64,000 bases of DNA, taken from an uncultured Gammaproteobacteria bacterium. Its GTDB lineage: Bacteria; Pseudomonadota; Gammaproteobacteria; Arenicellales; Poriferihabitantaceae. Positions 49,979-59,358 of the stretch are shown piece by piece. The stretch lies in the NCBI GenBank assembly GCA_937992195.1, contig CALKKV010000043.1:124001-188000 (forward strand), in the 5' to 3' direction. The notes beneath the pieces were generated by a model that searched no databases, had not been told where the DNA came from, and saw only the letters and a program-made list of their open reading frames with translations. The translations under genes and the position numbers were made by a program. Each line of letters starts with the position of its first letter. The first letter of the stretch is position 1.

Positions 49979-51466
49979 GTGACTGAAATTAACGAGTATC
50001 TTCGATTGACTGAATATCTTTTCCAATTACCTGATCACCAGAGAGGCACACTGCAAACCCGGATACAGGAAATGCTGGTGAATTCGATATTGGATGGCCA
50101 TGTTGACCTTGCAACACCGCTGCCTTCGAGCCGCAAATTAGCCAAGCAGCTGTCAGTAGCAAGAAATACTGTGGTCTATGCGTATCAGCATTTGGTAGAC
50201 GAAGGTTTTCTTCTTTCAAAGGAAAGAAGTGGGTTTTTTGTTAACCCGGATATTCTTAAAGGACGGATTCAACAGGAAAAGAAAAAACCGACTTCGGGAA
50301 AGCAAGTTTCCTGGGAAGATAAACTAGTGGTGATGCCGGGACAGCTGCGGCAAAACAGCAAGCCAGCAAACTGGAGTAAATACCCCTATCCTTTTATCTG
50401 CGGTCAATATGATCAGCAATTATTCCCAATCTCTGATTGGCGCGAGTGTTGTCGCGAAGCAGCAGCCATCAATGCAATTCATGACTGGGCAAAAGATCAA
50501 ATTGATCGCGACAATCCTGAACTGATCGATCAAATTCATAAAAAACTGTTACCCCGCAGAGGCGTATGGGCTGAACCCGATGAAGTGCTGGTGACGCTTG
50601 GCGCACAACAAGGCATATATTTAGCGGCTCAATTGTTACTCAACCAGAACCGCACAATGGGTTTTGAGTCACCTGGGTATGTAGATGCTGAAAATGCTTT
50701 TGGAATTTTTACTGAAAAACTGCAAGGGCTAAATATCGATACCGAAGGCTTGATACCCGACGAAAGTTTCAGTCGCTGTGATTGTGTTTACACTACGCCA
50801 AGCCATCACTACCCAACCACTGTCACTATGCCACGGTCACGTCGACGGGAGTTACTTGAGTCTGCAAGAGAACACGATGTTGTGGTAATTGAAGACGACT
50901 ATGAGTCAGAATTTAATTATGTCGGCTCCCCTACCCCGGCCCTAAAAAGTCTTGATGAAGACGGCAGAGTGATCTATATAGGCAGTCTCTCCAAGACCTT
51001 GGCACCGGGTATACGTCTGGGATATATGGTTGCTCCCAAAGTGTTTATCCAACAGGCGAGAGCCTTGCGCAGGTTGATGATGCGTCATCCACCAAGCAAC
51101 AATCAGTACATCATCGCGCAGTTTCTAAGTCGCGGTTATCACGACGCGTTGATAAATCGCTTAAGTCAAACCCTGCATAAACGATGGGTGTTACTGGGTG
51201 ATTTACTAGATACACATTTTCCAGGTGGTAGTCGACGCCCTACCTTCGGCGGGTCAGCAGTATGGGTGGAAGGACCCAATAAATTGAATGCCCATGAACT
51301 ACTGGAAAAGGCCAAACAAGAAGGGATTTTATTTGAACCAGGTTCCGTATTCTTTCACGGAGATGATAAACCTCAGCATTTTTTTAGACTGGGGTTTTCC
51401 TCCATACCAACGGACCATATCGAACCAGGAATCGATAAACTTGTTGCTCTAATGAAGAACGCTTAA
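49979..51466 (+). CDS. MocR-family transcriptional regulator (GntR wHTH fused to aminotransferase-like domain)
   Basis: 495 residues from a GTG. The N-terminal winged helix (about 18-90) has LPSSRKLAKQLSVARNTVVYAYQHLVDEGFL, and the aminotransferase fold follows from about 130, with the PLP lysine in IGSLSKTLAPGIRLGYMV and the DDYESEFNY aspartate. MocR proteins sense PLP with an amino compound and act on a neighbouring operon. It is divergent from the ABC transporter binding protein, so that transport operon is its most likely target. Confidence 0.93.
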   Translation: MTEINEYLRLTEYLFQLPDHQRGTLQTRIQEMLVNSILDGHVDLATPLPSSRKLAKQLSVARNTVVYAYQHLVDEGFLLSKERSGFFVNPDILKGRIQQEKKKPTSGKQVSWEDKLVVMPGQLRQNSKPANWSKYPYPFICGQYDQQLFPISDWRECCREAAAINAIHDWAKDQIDRDNPELIDQIHKKLLPRRGVWAEPDEVLVTLGAQQGIYLAAQLLLNQNRTMGFESPGYVDAENAFGIFTEKLQGLNIDTEGLIPDESFSRCDCVYTTPSHHYPTTVTMPRSRRRELLESAREHDVVVIEDDYESEFNYVGSPTPALKSLDEDGRVIYIGSLSKTLAPGIRLGYMVAPKVFIQQARALRRLMMRHPPSNNQYIIAQFLSRGYHDALINRLSQTLHKRWVLLGDLLDTHFPGGSRRPTFGGSAVWVEGPNKLNAHELLEKAKQEGILFEPGSVFFHGDDKPQHFFRLGFSSIPTDHIEPGIDKLVALMKNA

Positions 51467-51470
51467 GAAC

Positions 51471-51710
51471 TTAAAGCTGACTCAGTTGATTCTTGGTTCG
51501 CTGGATCATCTGGTTAACCATTTTCAACATCGCTTTTTCGCTCTTCTTGGCTCTAGCCTGTACTGCGCGACCGCTATTTACTCGATATTTCGTATCAGAT
51601 TTTCTTGTGGTCGCACTTTCCGTTGCGCGTGTTGCACCCAGCTTTTGCTCCAGCTCCTGCTTGCGTTTCAATAACCCGGCAAGTTTATTCTCAAGCGCAG
51701 TTTTGTTCAT
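51471..51710 (-). CDS. Small basic coiled-coil protein, unknown
   Basis: 79 residues, very rich in Lys/Arg/Gln, with heptad-like helices (LENKLAGLLKRKQELEQKL near the N-terminus, MLKMVNQMIQRTKNQL near the C-terminus). No cysteine, signal or family I know. It fills the space between the convergent MocR gene (4 bp away) and the flavoprotein gene. The ribosome-binding site is weak, but the composition looks coding. Possibly a nucleic-acid or scaffold protein; role unassigned. Confidence 0.5.
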   Translation of the reverse strand: MNKTALENKLAGLLKRKQELEQKLGATRATESATTRKSDTKYRVNSGRAVQARAKKSEKAMLKMVNQMIQRTKNQLSQL

Positions 51711-51746
51711 TTCTTAGGTCCACCTCAGACTACATTCCACAGCGAA

Positions 51747-54206
51747 TTATGTTCGCATTCGCTCTCCCTTTGGATCATACATAGCGCGAAGGCTTGCTTT
51801 CGCCGGGATTGCAACGCCACCCACCTCAATTGCCATTGGTTCAGCTGTGAGGTACTCAGCGGTCACTCCCTCTTCAGCGTAGACATAGCCTAAACCAACG
51901 GCGCCACCGAGCGTATGACCATAGTTACCAGAAGTCAGATGCCCCACCATCTTACCCCCTCTTAATATCGGCTCATGGTGATACAACACAACTTCCGGAT
52001 CTTGTAACAGGAATTGTACCAAACGCTTTCCTTTCCAGGAGCCTGTCTCTTTTTGTTCTGCAATCGCATCATGGCCTATGAAAGGAATCTTCTTATTCAT
52101 ATCGCAGACAAACGAAAGACCACACTCCAATGGCGTATCTTCATCACCAATATCATGTCCTAAGTGCACAAATTTTTTCTCAATCCGGCATGAATCCAGT
52201 GCGTGCATTCCCGCCATCTTCAAATGCTCTTCTCCTGCGCTCTGCAACAAGTAGTCAAAACCATGTCGCGCTTGGTCGACGGGCACATACAGTTCCCAAC
52301 CGAGCTCTCCAACGTATGACACGCGTCCAGCACGCCCTACCGCACATCCTAGCTCAATATCTTTCACACTGCCAAACGGGAAAGCTTCTGTAGAAAAGTC
52401 AGTATCAATGGCCTTTGATAATACACTTTTGCTGTTCGGTCCCATTACACCGAGAACGGCCCATGCATTAGTAACATCATTGACAATACAATTCGCACCT
52501 TCGGGTATATGCCGTTGCAGCCAATTCATATCTTTACCCGATACAGCAGCACCACTGATTATGAAATATTCATTCTCAGAGATGCGAGTAACCGTTAGAT
52601 CAGCTTCAATTCCACCGAGTTTGTTTAACCAGTGGGTATAAACCATCTTGCCAGCAGACACATCAATGTTCGCGCTGCAAACCCGCTGTAATACTTTACA
52701 AGCATCGCTTCCCTGAACGGTGTATTTTGAGAACGAACTTTGATCAAACATGACAACGCCTTCTCTGGCAGCAGTGTGTTCTGCCGCAGAATGTGCAAAC
52801 CAGTTTTGTTTACCAAACGAATATTCGTATCTCGGTTCAACGCCCTTCGGTGCAAACCAGTTTGGTCGCTCCCACCCTGCCGCTTCGCCAAAACAAGCAC
52901 CCCTTGCTTCTAATCTTTCATGCACAGGGGAGTGACGCACGTTTCTCGAGGTCTCCATTTGCCTGTAAGGGTAATGATTGTCGTATAGCAAACCAAGTGT
53001 TTCAGTGACACGCTCTTGCAAGTACTTTTGTGTACCTTGGAAAGGCTGCATTCGACGAATATCATTGCCCCATAAATCTAATGGAGGATGATCGTTTGTC
53101 ATCCACTCCGCTAGCGCTTTTCCAAGACCACCAGCACTTTGAATACCAACAGAGTTTAACCCTGCCGCAACAAAATAATTCTTAACCTCCGGTGCTTCTC
53201 CAATATGAAACTGATCATCCGGGGTAAAACTTTCCGGCCCACAAAAAAACTTTCTCCAACCCGTTTCTTGCAACATCGGTACGCGTTGCATTGCATCCTC
53301 AAGCACAGGCATTAATTGCTCTTCCATATGCCCTTCCAACTCGTCGAAGGAGAAATCTTTAGGAATGCCGTTCTGACCCCATGCTACTGCTTTTTTCTCG
53401 AATGCTCCTACCAATAAACTACCGGCATCTTGTTTATAGTAAGCACATCGATCGTGGTCTCGCAGTACCGGCAGATCATCGGGTAGATCGGTGAGTTTCT
53501 CTGTTACCGCATAGTAGTGCTCACAGGCATGCAGCGGAATATTTACTCCCGATTTCTTACCAAGTTTTCTCGCCCACATGCCGCCACAATTCACAACATA
53601 ATCTGTTTGGATATCACCATGATCCGTGATGACGCCAACAACTTTCCCGTTTTCTATCAAAACATCTTCAACCGTGACGCCTTCTATACACTGTGCACCC
53701 TCTTTTCTTGCACCTTTGACAAAGGCCATGGTGACATCGACCGGACTGGCAAATCCATCATGGGGAACGTAACTGGCGCCCAGGAGATCATCGGTTTTAA
53801 GAAACGGATAGATTTCTTTGGCTTGACCAGGAGTGAGCATATCGACCTGGGTAATCCCAAAGGCGTTGTTCATCGACGCAACTCGTTTCAATTCTTCAAA
53901 ACGCGCCTCGCTGTGCGCAATAGACAGTGAACCAACTTGGCGAAAGCCTGTTGATTGGCCAGTCTCTTCCTCAAGTTGGCGAAGAATAGACATCGAGTAC
54001 TCAGCCATCTTGGCATGATTCTCATTCGCGCGCATCGTACCGATTAGACCAGCAGCGTGCCAGGTCGTACCACAGCTGAACTGGCTTCTCTCCAGCTGTA
54101 CCACATCGCTCCAGCCCAATTTCGCAAGATGATAGGCAACACTAGAGCCTGTGACTCCACCCCCAATAACAACAACACTGGCTTTGCCAGGTAACGCTAC
54201 GTTCAT
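51747..54206 (-). CDS. Dimethylglycine/sarcosine dehydrogenase-like flavoprotein (FAD oxidase + GcvT)
   Basis: 819 residues. The N-terminal FAD domain begins VVVIGGGVTGSSVAYHLAKLG and has His50 in GTTWHAAGL, the place where FAD is covalently bound in mitochondrial dimethylglycine and sarcosine dehydrogenases. After about 430 comes the aminomethyltransferase (GcvT) fold: GVVMFDQSSFSKYTVQGSDACKVLQRV, then the C-terminal barrel. It should oxidise an N-methyl group and pass the one-carbon unit to tetrahydrofolate. Dimethylglycine and sarcosine are both possible. The start has AGGAA seven bases upstream. Confidence 0.9.
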   Translation of the reverse strand: MNVALPGKASVVVIGGGVTGSSVAYHLAKLGWSDVVQLERSQFSCGTTWHAAGLIGTMRANENHAKMAEYSMSILRQLEEETGQSTGFRQVGSLSIAHSEARFEELKRVASMNNAFGITQVDMLTPGQAKEIYPFLKTDDLLGASYVPHDGFASPVDVTMAFVKGARKEGAQCIEGVTVEDVLIENGKVVGVITDHGDIQTDYVVNCGGMWARKLGKKSGVNIPLHACEHYYAVTEKLTDLPDDLPVLRDHDRCAYYKQDAGSLLVGAFEKKAVAWGQNGIPKDFSFDELEGHMEEQLMPVLEDAMQRVPMLQETGWRKFFCGPESFTPDDQFHIGEAPEVKNYFVAAGLNSVGIQSAGGLGKALAEWMTNDHPPLDLWGNDIRRMQPFQGTQKYLQERVTETLGLLYDNHYPYRQMETSRNVRHSPVHERLEARGACFGEAAGWERPNWFAPKGVEPRYEYSFGKQNWFAHSAAEHTAAREGVVMFDQSSFSKYTVQGSDACKVLQRVCSANIDVSAGKMVYTHWLNKLGGIEADLTVTRISENEYFIISGAAVSGKDMNWLQRHIPEGANCIVNDVTNAWAVLGVMGPNSKSVLSKAIDTDFSTEAFPFGSVKDIELGCAVGRAGRVSYVGELGWELYVPVDQARHGFDYLLQSAGEEHLKMAGMHALDSCRIEKKFVHLGHDIGDEDTPLECGLSFVCDMNKKIPFIGHDAIAEQKETGSWKGKRLVQFLLQDPEVVLYHHEPILRGGKMVGHLTSGNYGHTLGGAVGLGYVYAEEGVTAEYLTAEPMAIEVGGVAIPAKASLRAMYDPKGERMRT

Positions 54207-54407
54207 TGTAATTTCCTGTAAAATTTCCGCATTAACGGCAAACTAATTATTCGCAGAGTTTAGTAGAGTCGGCAGATAGCAGAAGTCAGATTTGCGCCAC
54301 GCTGTTTCGAGACTGACACATAATACCACCCGCTACAGATTCAATTGCTTCGTGATCTAAAATCGCTGGTATGATTCCAACAATCTAACCATAAACAAGG
54401 TCAACCT

Positions 54408-54653
54408 ATGGATCAACCTGAACGTGCGAGTGACACCCCATTTGCTATTGAAGTCGAAGCTGGCAAATCTTATTACTGGTGTGCATGCGGTAAAAGCGCC
54501 AACCAGCCTTTTTGCGATGGATCGCACAAGGGTACTAGTTTCAATCCAATGAAATATGATGCGACGGAGAGCAAACGCGTATTTTTTTGCGGTTGCAAAG
54601 CAACCTCAAATCAGCCACTTTGCGATGGCTCACATAAGCAGGACGCAAGCTAG
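54408..54653 (+). CDS. Double-CDGSH iron-sulfur protein
   Basis: 81 residues with two CDGSH motifs: Cys25, Cys27, Cys36 and His40 in the first; Cys61, Cys63, Cys72 and His76 in the second. Each holds a [2Fe-2S] cluster with 3Cys-1His ligation, as in MitoNEET-type proteins; two motifs in one small chain is the usual bacterial and MiNT-like form. It has no membrane helix, so it is soluble. Electron transfer or cluster delivery is plausible. Start behind AAGG at good spacing. Its divergent neighbour, 200 bp away, is the dimethylglycine dehydrogenase-like gene. Confidence 0.92.
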   Translation: MDQPERASDTPFAIEVEAGKSYYWCACGKSANQPFCDGSHKGTSFNPMKYDATESKRVFFCGCKATSNQPLCDGSHKQDAS

Positions 54654-54709
54654 AGTCAAGAGCCAACGTTACTGAGCCAAGTGGTCAAAGCCAGATATCT
54701 TTAGCGCTG

Positions 54710-55204
54710 CTACAAGAGGTACGCAGTTAATACCTGGCGGGTATCAGGAGTCACCTGGTTCACGGGCAATGCAAGGGCTTCTTCGACGCTCACAAAAGCG
54801 GCGTCTGCAACTTCCTCAGGCTGCAGATTAAATGGACCTTCGTGTTGGCAAGAATAGACCCATCCCCAGTTGCGGTTTCTAACAGGTGCAACCAGATCAT
54901 CATAGAAAAGAACAAACTCAGCTTTCAAAGTCGGCGTAATTCCCAACTCTTCCTCAAGCTCTCTTTCCGCAGACAGATTATAGCTCTCGTCAAATTGAAT
55001 AATCCCTCCCGCCGCAAGGTCATAGCGGCCCGGACACCAATCCTTAGAATCCGTCCGTCTCTGAATAAGCACCTGCCCAGCAGCATTAAACACCAGGATA
55101 TAGGTAACCCTGTAGGTGAGACCGAATTTACGGATCTCCGGGCGTTCTCTGCTTTCAACTACTTGATCCGCGAGATCAACAATCGTCACGATTTCAACAG
55201 CCAC
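54710..55204 (-). CDS. NUDIX hydrolase (YfcD-like)
   Basis: 164 residues from a GTG. VESRERPEIRKFGLTYRVTYILVFNAAGQVLIQRRTDSKDWCPGRYDLAAGGII precedes the NUDIX box, which reads GGIIQFDESYNLSAERELEEELGI with the usual Glu residues. YfcD-type enzymes hydrolyse nucleotide or isoprenoid-like diphosphates; the substrate is not set. It is convergent with the CDGSH gene. Confidence 0.88.
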   Translation of the reverse strand: MAVEIVTIVDLADQVVESRERPEIRKFGLTYRVTYILVFNAAGQVLIQRRTDSKDWCPGRYDLAAGGIIQFDESYNLSAERELEEELGITPTLKAEFVLFYDDLVAPVRNRNWGWVYSCQHEGPFNLQPEEVADAAFVSVEEALALPVNQVTPDTRQVLTAYLL

Positions 55205-55252
55205 AAGCGATCCCGATCTACGTCGTCAAATTTATAGCAAAGGAATTTGCAA

Positions 55253-55915
55253 CTACCAGCCGGGTGGGAGCTTCTTGTGAATAGTGATCACCCGCGACTC
55301 GGTAGATACATACCCTCCTTTGTTTAACTCCGAAAAAACGCGACTCACCATTTCTCGGGACGAACCCACCATATCGGCAATATCCTGATGCGTAAATGCA
55401 TTGTTCACAACTCTAACCCCATCTGATTTTTCGGTTGAGTTTTCGTTGAGCATCACCACGATTCGCTCATAGACATTTTTAAACGCTAAATTGCTCACGC
55501 TCGCCGCATAATTTCGAATACGTTTGGTTAGCACCTGAATAATTTCATAAGCTAAATCAGGATTATCGGTTAAAAAGCCTGGAAATTCTCCTTGGGCAAC
55601 ATGAAGAACTTTAGACGGTTCAAGCATGGTTACCGAAGCAGTTCTCACCTGACCATCCAATGAAGCGATTTCACCAACCACCTCACCAGGACCAAGAATG
55701 GCAATCATCATTTCCTTTCCATTCTCGTCTCCGATATAGACTTTCGCACGCCCTTCTTTGATGATGTAAAGACCGTCTGATTCATCTCCTTGGGAGAATA
55801 GCAATGCTCCCTTCGGCAGCGATCGCTCTATCGCATACTTTTTAGACGGATTAACCCATGCTTTTGAAAACTCACCAAAAAAAGTTGAACTCTCAGATTT
55901 TTCAGCTTCTGTCAT
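55253..55915 (-). CDS. Crp/Fnr-family regulator, copy 1
   Basis: 220 residues. Cyclic-nucleotide-binding-type barrel (about 25-135) with LLFSQGDESDGLYIIKEGRAKVYI and GEVVGEIASLDGQVRTASV, a dimer helix, then a winged HTH with FTHQDIADMVGSSREMVSRVFSEL. No cysteine cluster, so it is not an FNR-type oxygen sensor. It is closely similar to the next gene, 34 bp upstream on the same strand, and probably arose by duplication. The signal it detects is unknown. Confidence 0.93.
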   Translation of the reverse strand: MTEAEKSESSTFFGEFSKAWVNPSKKYAIERSLPKGALLFSQGDESDGLYIIKEGRAKVYIGDENGKEMMIAILGPGEVVGEIASLDGQVRTASVTMLEPSKVLHVAQGEFPGFLTDNPDLAYEIIQVLTKRIRNYAASVSNLAFKNVYERIVVMLNENSTEKSDGVRVVNNAFTHQDIADMVGSSREMVSRVFSELNKGGYVSTESRVITIHKKLPPGW

Positions 55916-55949
55916 TTTCCACCTACCGTTGTTATATAACCAGCGTGAC

Positions 55950-56615
55950 TTACCAGCCTCTGGGCAAAGACTTGAGGATGGTGATAATTTTATGATCGAT
56001 CGAGATATATTCTCCTTTTACAAGCTCGGAGACAACCCGACTAACCATTTCCCGCGACGAACCAACCATATCGGCAATATCTTGTTGCGTGAAACGCCGA
56101 TTCACAGTGAATGTACCATCTTCATTTCGCGAGGAATGCTTTTCTAACAACCATATCACTCGGCCATAGACATTTTTGAACGCCAGATTGCTGATACTTG
56201 TTGCATGATCTCGAATTCTTGAAGTTAAAATCTGGATAATTTCGAGCGCCATGTCAGAATTATCTTCGATAAACTGCCGAAACTCATTCATCCCGATCTT
56301 TGCTACTTTCGTATTTTGAACAGCGCTAACTGACGCTGTACGAGGCTGACCATCAAGAGAAGCCACCTCTCCAACAATCTCACCCGGGCCTAACAAAGCG
56401 ATCTGCATTTCTTTACCCGACTCATCACTCATAAAAACTTTAACCTGGCCCTCGCGAATTAAGAACATGCCATCTGAAGCATCACCCTCTGAAAATATCA
56501 GAGTGCCTTTAGAATAGGTTTTAGCGCTAGCATACTCGTCAAAACGCGCAAGCCAGCTAGGTGAAAAGACCGTGTTTTTCACATTAGGATTTAGCCCAGT
56601 TGGGTTTTTAGTCAA
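55950..56615 (-). CDS. Crp/Fnr-family regulator, copy 2
   Basis: 221 residues from a TTG. Same architecture as copy 1 and strongly alike: LIFSEGDASDGMFLIREGQVKVFM, GEIVGEVASLDGQPRTASV, FTQQDIADMVGSSREMVSRVVSEL. No cysteines at all. The recognition helix SSREMVSR is identical in both copies, so both should bind the same DNA site; the sensing pocket and C-terminus differ more. A perfect 20-nt palindrome lies 65 bp upstream. The pair is divergent from an HD-domain hydrolase gene. Confidence 0.93.
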   Translation of the reverse strand: MTKNPTGLNPNVKNTVFSPSWLARFDEYASAKTYSKGTLIFSEGDASDGMFLIREGQVKVFMSDESGKEMQIALLGPGEIVGEVASLDGQPRTASVSAVQNTKVAKIGMNEFRQFIEDNSDMALEIIQILTSRIRDHATSISNLAFKNVYGRVIWLLEKHSSRNEDGTFTVNRRFTQQDIADMVGSSREMVSRVVSELVKGEYISIDHKIITILKSLPRGW

Positions 56616-56679
56616 TGTATCATCCAGATTAGGTTAAGCGCACCGCTGATTATAAATGGATACTTGATTCTTCATACCG

Positions 56680-56699
56680 TTTTGGTAATGTTACCAAAA
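56680..56699. promoter_or_regulatory. Perfect 20-nt palindrome upstream of the Crp/Fnr pair
   Basis: TTTTGGTAA at 56680-56688 and TTACCAAAA at 56691-56699 are exact reverse complements around TG. The inner form TTGGT-N6-ACCAA has the half-site spacing of CRP-type sites (5-6-5). It lies 65 bp before the start of copy 2 and 183 bp before the divergent HD gene. Autoregulation by the Crp/Fnr proteins is the simplest reading. Confidence 0.55.
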
Positions 56700-56881
56700 A
56701 TAAGTAAAGCTGCAGACGTATTTCATTGGCATTCATCTTGACCAGCATAGTTAAGCTAAATTTACAATGGAAAAGGTTGCTGATTTCTTAATAGATTTCA
56801 ACTATTGTTCAGTGTTCCGGGGGTAGTCTGGGGGATAAAAGCTCCCATACGCGCAAACAGTTTACATCTTTAACAAATATA

Positions 56882-57523
56882 TTGAACCTGCAAGACAAAC
56901 AACGCTTTAAGCAAATCTGGAAAACGCTCTGTATCGAATATCGCGAAGATCATTGTGACCGTGTATTCGACGAGCTTTCCGATCTCTATAGTAGCCCGGG
57001 ACGGCACTATCACACTGACGCACACATTCGCCATTGCCTGAATGAACTAGATAATGCCGTAGCGACAGCTTCAAGTCCTGCGCGCATTGAAATGGCGATA
57101 TGGTGCCATGATGTCATCTACATCCCCGGAGATCCGGACAACGAACTAAAGAGTGCTGCTTGGTTTAAATCCCATGCAACGACGCACATGTCCGCTTCTA
57201 ATATTGAAACCATTTCCAATCTGATCACAATCACTGAGCATCGGGATAATCCAACGACTCATGACGAAAAACTGATGGTTGATATAGACTTAAGCAGTCT
57301 TGGCTTATCAATAGAACAGTTTAAAACCGATGGACAGCGCGTTCGTCTGGAGCTTCCAGAACTGAGTGACAAGGAATTTGCCCAGGGGCAACAAAAATTC
57401 CTGGAAAGTCTAATGCAAAGACCCACTCTCTATTGCACAGACTATTTTCAAAAACAATATGAAGCGGCGGCACAAAGTAATATTGCGCAACTACTCAAAC
57501 AATATAGATCTATTTTAGACTGA
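56882..57523 (+). CDS. HD-domain predicted metal-dependent phosphohydrolase
   Basis: 213 residues from a TTG. RHYHTDAHIRHCL supplies metal-binding histidines (42, 44, 48), WCHDVIYIPGDPDNELKSA gives the HD pair (His76-Asp77), and DIDLSSLG and a later Asp complete the pattern of the family COG4339. Members hydrolyse an unknown phosphate substrate. Divergent from the Crp/Fnr pair. About 250 bp without a gene follow. Confidence 0.85.
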   Translation: MNLQDKQRFKQIWKTLCIEYREDHCDRVFDELSDLYSSPGRHYHTDAHIRHCLNELDNAVATASSPARIEMAIWCHDVIYIPGDPDNELKSAAWFKSHATTHMSASNIETISNLITITEHRDNPTTHDEKLMVDIDLSSLGLSIEQFKTDGQRVRLELPELSDKEFAQGQQKFLESLMQRPTLYCTDYFQKQYEAAAQSNIAQLLKQYRSILD

Positions 57524-57776
57524 CAAAGTTGGTCTCGGAACCAATAAAAAAGCCCGACAAAGTTAACCATTGCCGAGCTCCTAGTAGTTCATAACCAGCC
57601 TAGGGAACCTCTGCAAAAGTCATGACCGGAAAGCTTGGGCGAAAAATACCAATATCAGCGTTGCAAAACTTCGCAATAACCCCGCTATTACGTGCATTTT
57701 GCGCCTTGATCTTGAATATTTTTCATCTCAATCTCCCACGCCTCGCCGGCCGCACCCAGACTTTTATAGAGGCTCC

Positions 57777-59114
57777 CTAGTTTTTCAGGTAACTTTCTTT
57801 CGAATCGTCCATCGCTTCCATCCACGGGGTGTGATGCACCGGCTGCATGTTCCCGGTCATCAACGATTTATAGCAATTGTCGCGAAAGCTCATAATGTTC
57901 TCGTGCTTGTGATGCTCCCATTCCATAAAAGTTTTGTTTACGCCTTCGACATCAAAAGACGGATAGTCAGTTTGATCAATTAACGCCTGAACATAGTCAC
58001 CCTGGAACCAGATCATTTGTTCGTCATCTTCTAAGCCTTCTTCTCTTTCCCTCCATTTAGCACTATCTGCCTTCATTTCTTTTTGTGGCGGTAAACTAAT
58101 TCGCCCCATCACAACGTCTCGCGCGTACCAGGCCTGGGCATCAAACATATTGAAAGTATAAAATTGATCTTGCATACCCAAATACATAAGTTTTGGATTG
58201 CTCTCCCAAACGACACCTTGATAGAGATCGAGAGGCCATAATCTATTGGTTGTCTCCAATCGCAATTCATTTTCGATAAATGGGAAGTGATGTAGATATC
58301 CAGTGCATAGAATAATCGCATCAACTTCTTTGCTAGTGCCGTCTTTAAAGTATGCCGTTTTATTTTCCACATGAGTAAGCAGCGGCACTTCAGAAAATGC
58401 TTCTGGCCAATGATGCCCAATTGGCGCGGTTCGATGGCTGATAGTTACCGACTTGCAACCGTACTTGTAACATTGAGATCCGATATCTTCAGCCGAGTAA
58501 CTGGTACCGATAATTAGGATATCTTTATCTTTAAATTCCACCGCATCACGAAAGTCATGAGCATGCATTACCCGGCCGTTGAAGGTATCAAATCCTTCAA
58601 AATAGGGCACATTTGGCGTCGAAAAGTGCCCTGTCGCAACAATTACATAGTCAAACTCTTCGCTAACATTCGTATTATTTTTTAGATCTCTGACAACAAC
58701 GGTAAACATGTCAGTTTCTTCTGAATAAGAAATATCCTGCGCCGCATGATTAAATTTACAAAACTTCCTGACATCAGCTTTTTCCACCCGGCCCTTAATA
58801 TAGTCCGCAAGAACAGCCCGTGGAGGATAGGAGGCAATCGGTTTACCAAAATGCTCTTCAAAGGTGTAATCAGCGAATTCCAAACATTCTTTAGGACCAT
58901 TCGACCATAAATATCGATACATGCTGCCATGAACCGGTTCACCATGCTGATCCAATCCGGTGCGCCAGGTGTAATTCCACAATCCACCCCAATCATCCTG
59001 CTTCTCGTAACACACGATTTCAGGAGTCTCTGCTCCTTTAGCCTTGGCAGATGCGAAAGCCCTCAACTGCGCAGTACCACAAGGCCCTGCGCCAATAATA
59101 GCCACTCTTGTCAT
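57777..59114 (-). CDS. tmm: Trimethylamine monooxygenase
   Basis: 445 residues, the length of bacterial Tmm. FAD loop GAGPCG at 8-13, NADPH loop [13 protein letters not shown] signature [11 protein letters not shown], and CTGY late in the chain. Long stretches follow known Tmm closely: [59 protein letters not shown], and [11 protein letters not shown]. It oxidises trimethylamine to trimethylamine N-oxide with NADPH and oxygen. GGAAAG sits four bases upstream of the ATG. It is 244 bp downstream of tdm on the same strand, so tdm and tmm form the first two steps of trimethylamine catabolism. Confidence 0.94.
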   Translation of the reverse strand: MTRVAIIGAGPCGTAQLRAFASAKAKGAETPEIVCYEKQDDWGGLWNYTWRTGLDQHGEPVHGSMYRYLWSNGPKECLEFADYTFEEHFGKPIASYPPRAVLADYIKGRVEKADVRKFCKFNHAAQDISYSEETDMFTVVVRDLKNNTNVSEEFDYVIVATGHFSTPNVPYFEGFDTFNGRVMHAHDFRDAVEFKDKDILIIGTSYSAEDIGSQCYKYGCKSVTISHRTAPIGHHWPEAFSEVPLLTHVENKTAYFKDGTSKEVDAIILCTGYLHHFPFIENELRLETTNRLWPLDLYQGVVWESNPKLMYLGMQDQFYTFNMFDAQAWYARDVVMGRISLPPQKEMKADSAKWREREEGLEDDEQMIWFQGDYVQALIDQTDYPSFDVEGVNKTFMEWEHHKHENIMSFRDNCYKSLMTGNMQPVHHTPWMEAMDDSKESYLKN

Positions 59115-59266
59115 TTATCTTTCCAACGTTAGTTTAAAATTTGTCTCGATAGCACATTGTCTCCGAAACTTTATCTACAAAATAATATACCGTATTAAGA
59201 CAAGATTAAACGTTCTGGTTGTCAAAATGGACAAAACAGGGCAGCTTCAAAAGCTGACAAAATGAA

Positions 59267-59287
59267 ATGGTACAAAATTTGTACCAT
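59267..59287. promoter_or_regulatory. Perfect 21-nt palindrome between tdm and tmm
   Basis: ATGGTACAAA at 59267-59276 is mirrored exactly by TTTGTACCAT at 59278-59287 around a single A. It lies 153 bp upstream of the tmm start. A smaller dyad (CAGCTT at 59242-59247 and AAGCTG at 59251-59256) is just upstream in the minus-strand sense of tmm. The size and symmetry suggest an operator for a dimeric regulator such as a GntR- or TetR-type protein, none of which is encoded next to it. Confidence 0.5.
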
Positions 59288-59358
59288 CAGATTACGCTTA
59301 AACTCTATCCCTATTATGCTTTGAGAATGGGATCAGCCAGAATAGTCCGAAAAGCTGG

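Noticed and set aside
53517-53930. 137-residue plus-strand frame inside the DMGDH-like gene
   Set aside because: Antisense of a strong coding region; composition follows the opposite strand.
57777-59114. Generic Baeyer-Villiger or N-hydroxylating monooxygenase
   Set aside because: Several long blocks match verified trimethylamine monooxygenases, and tdm is adjacent.
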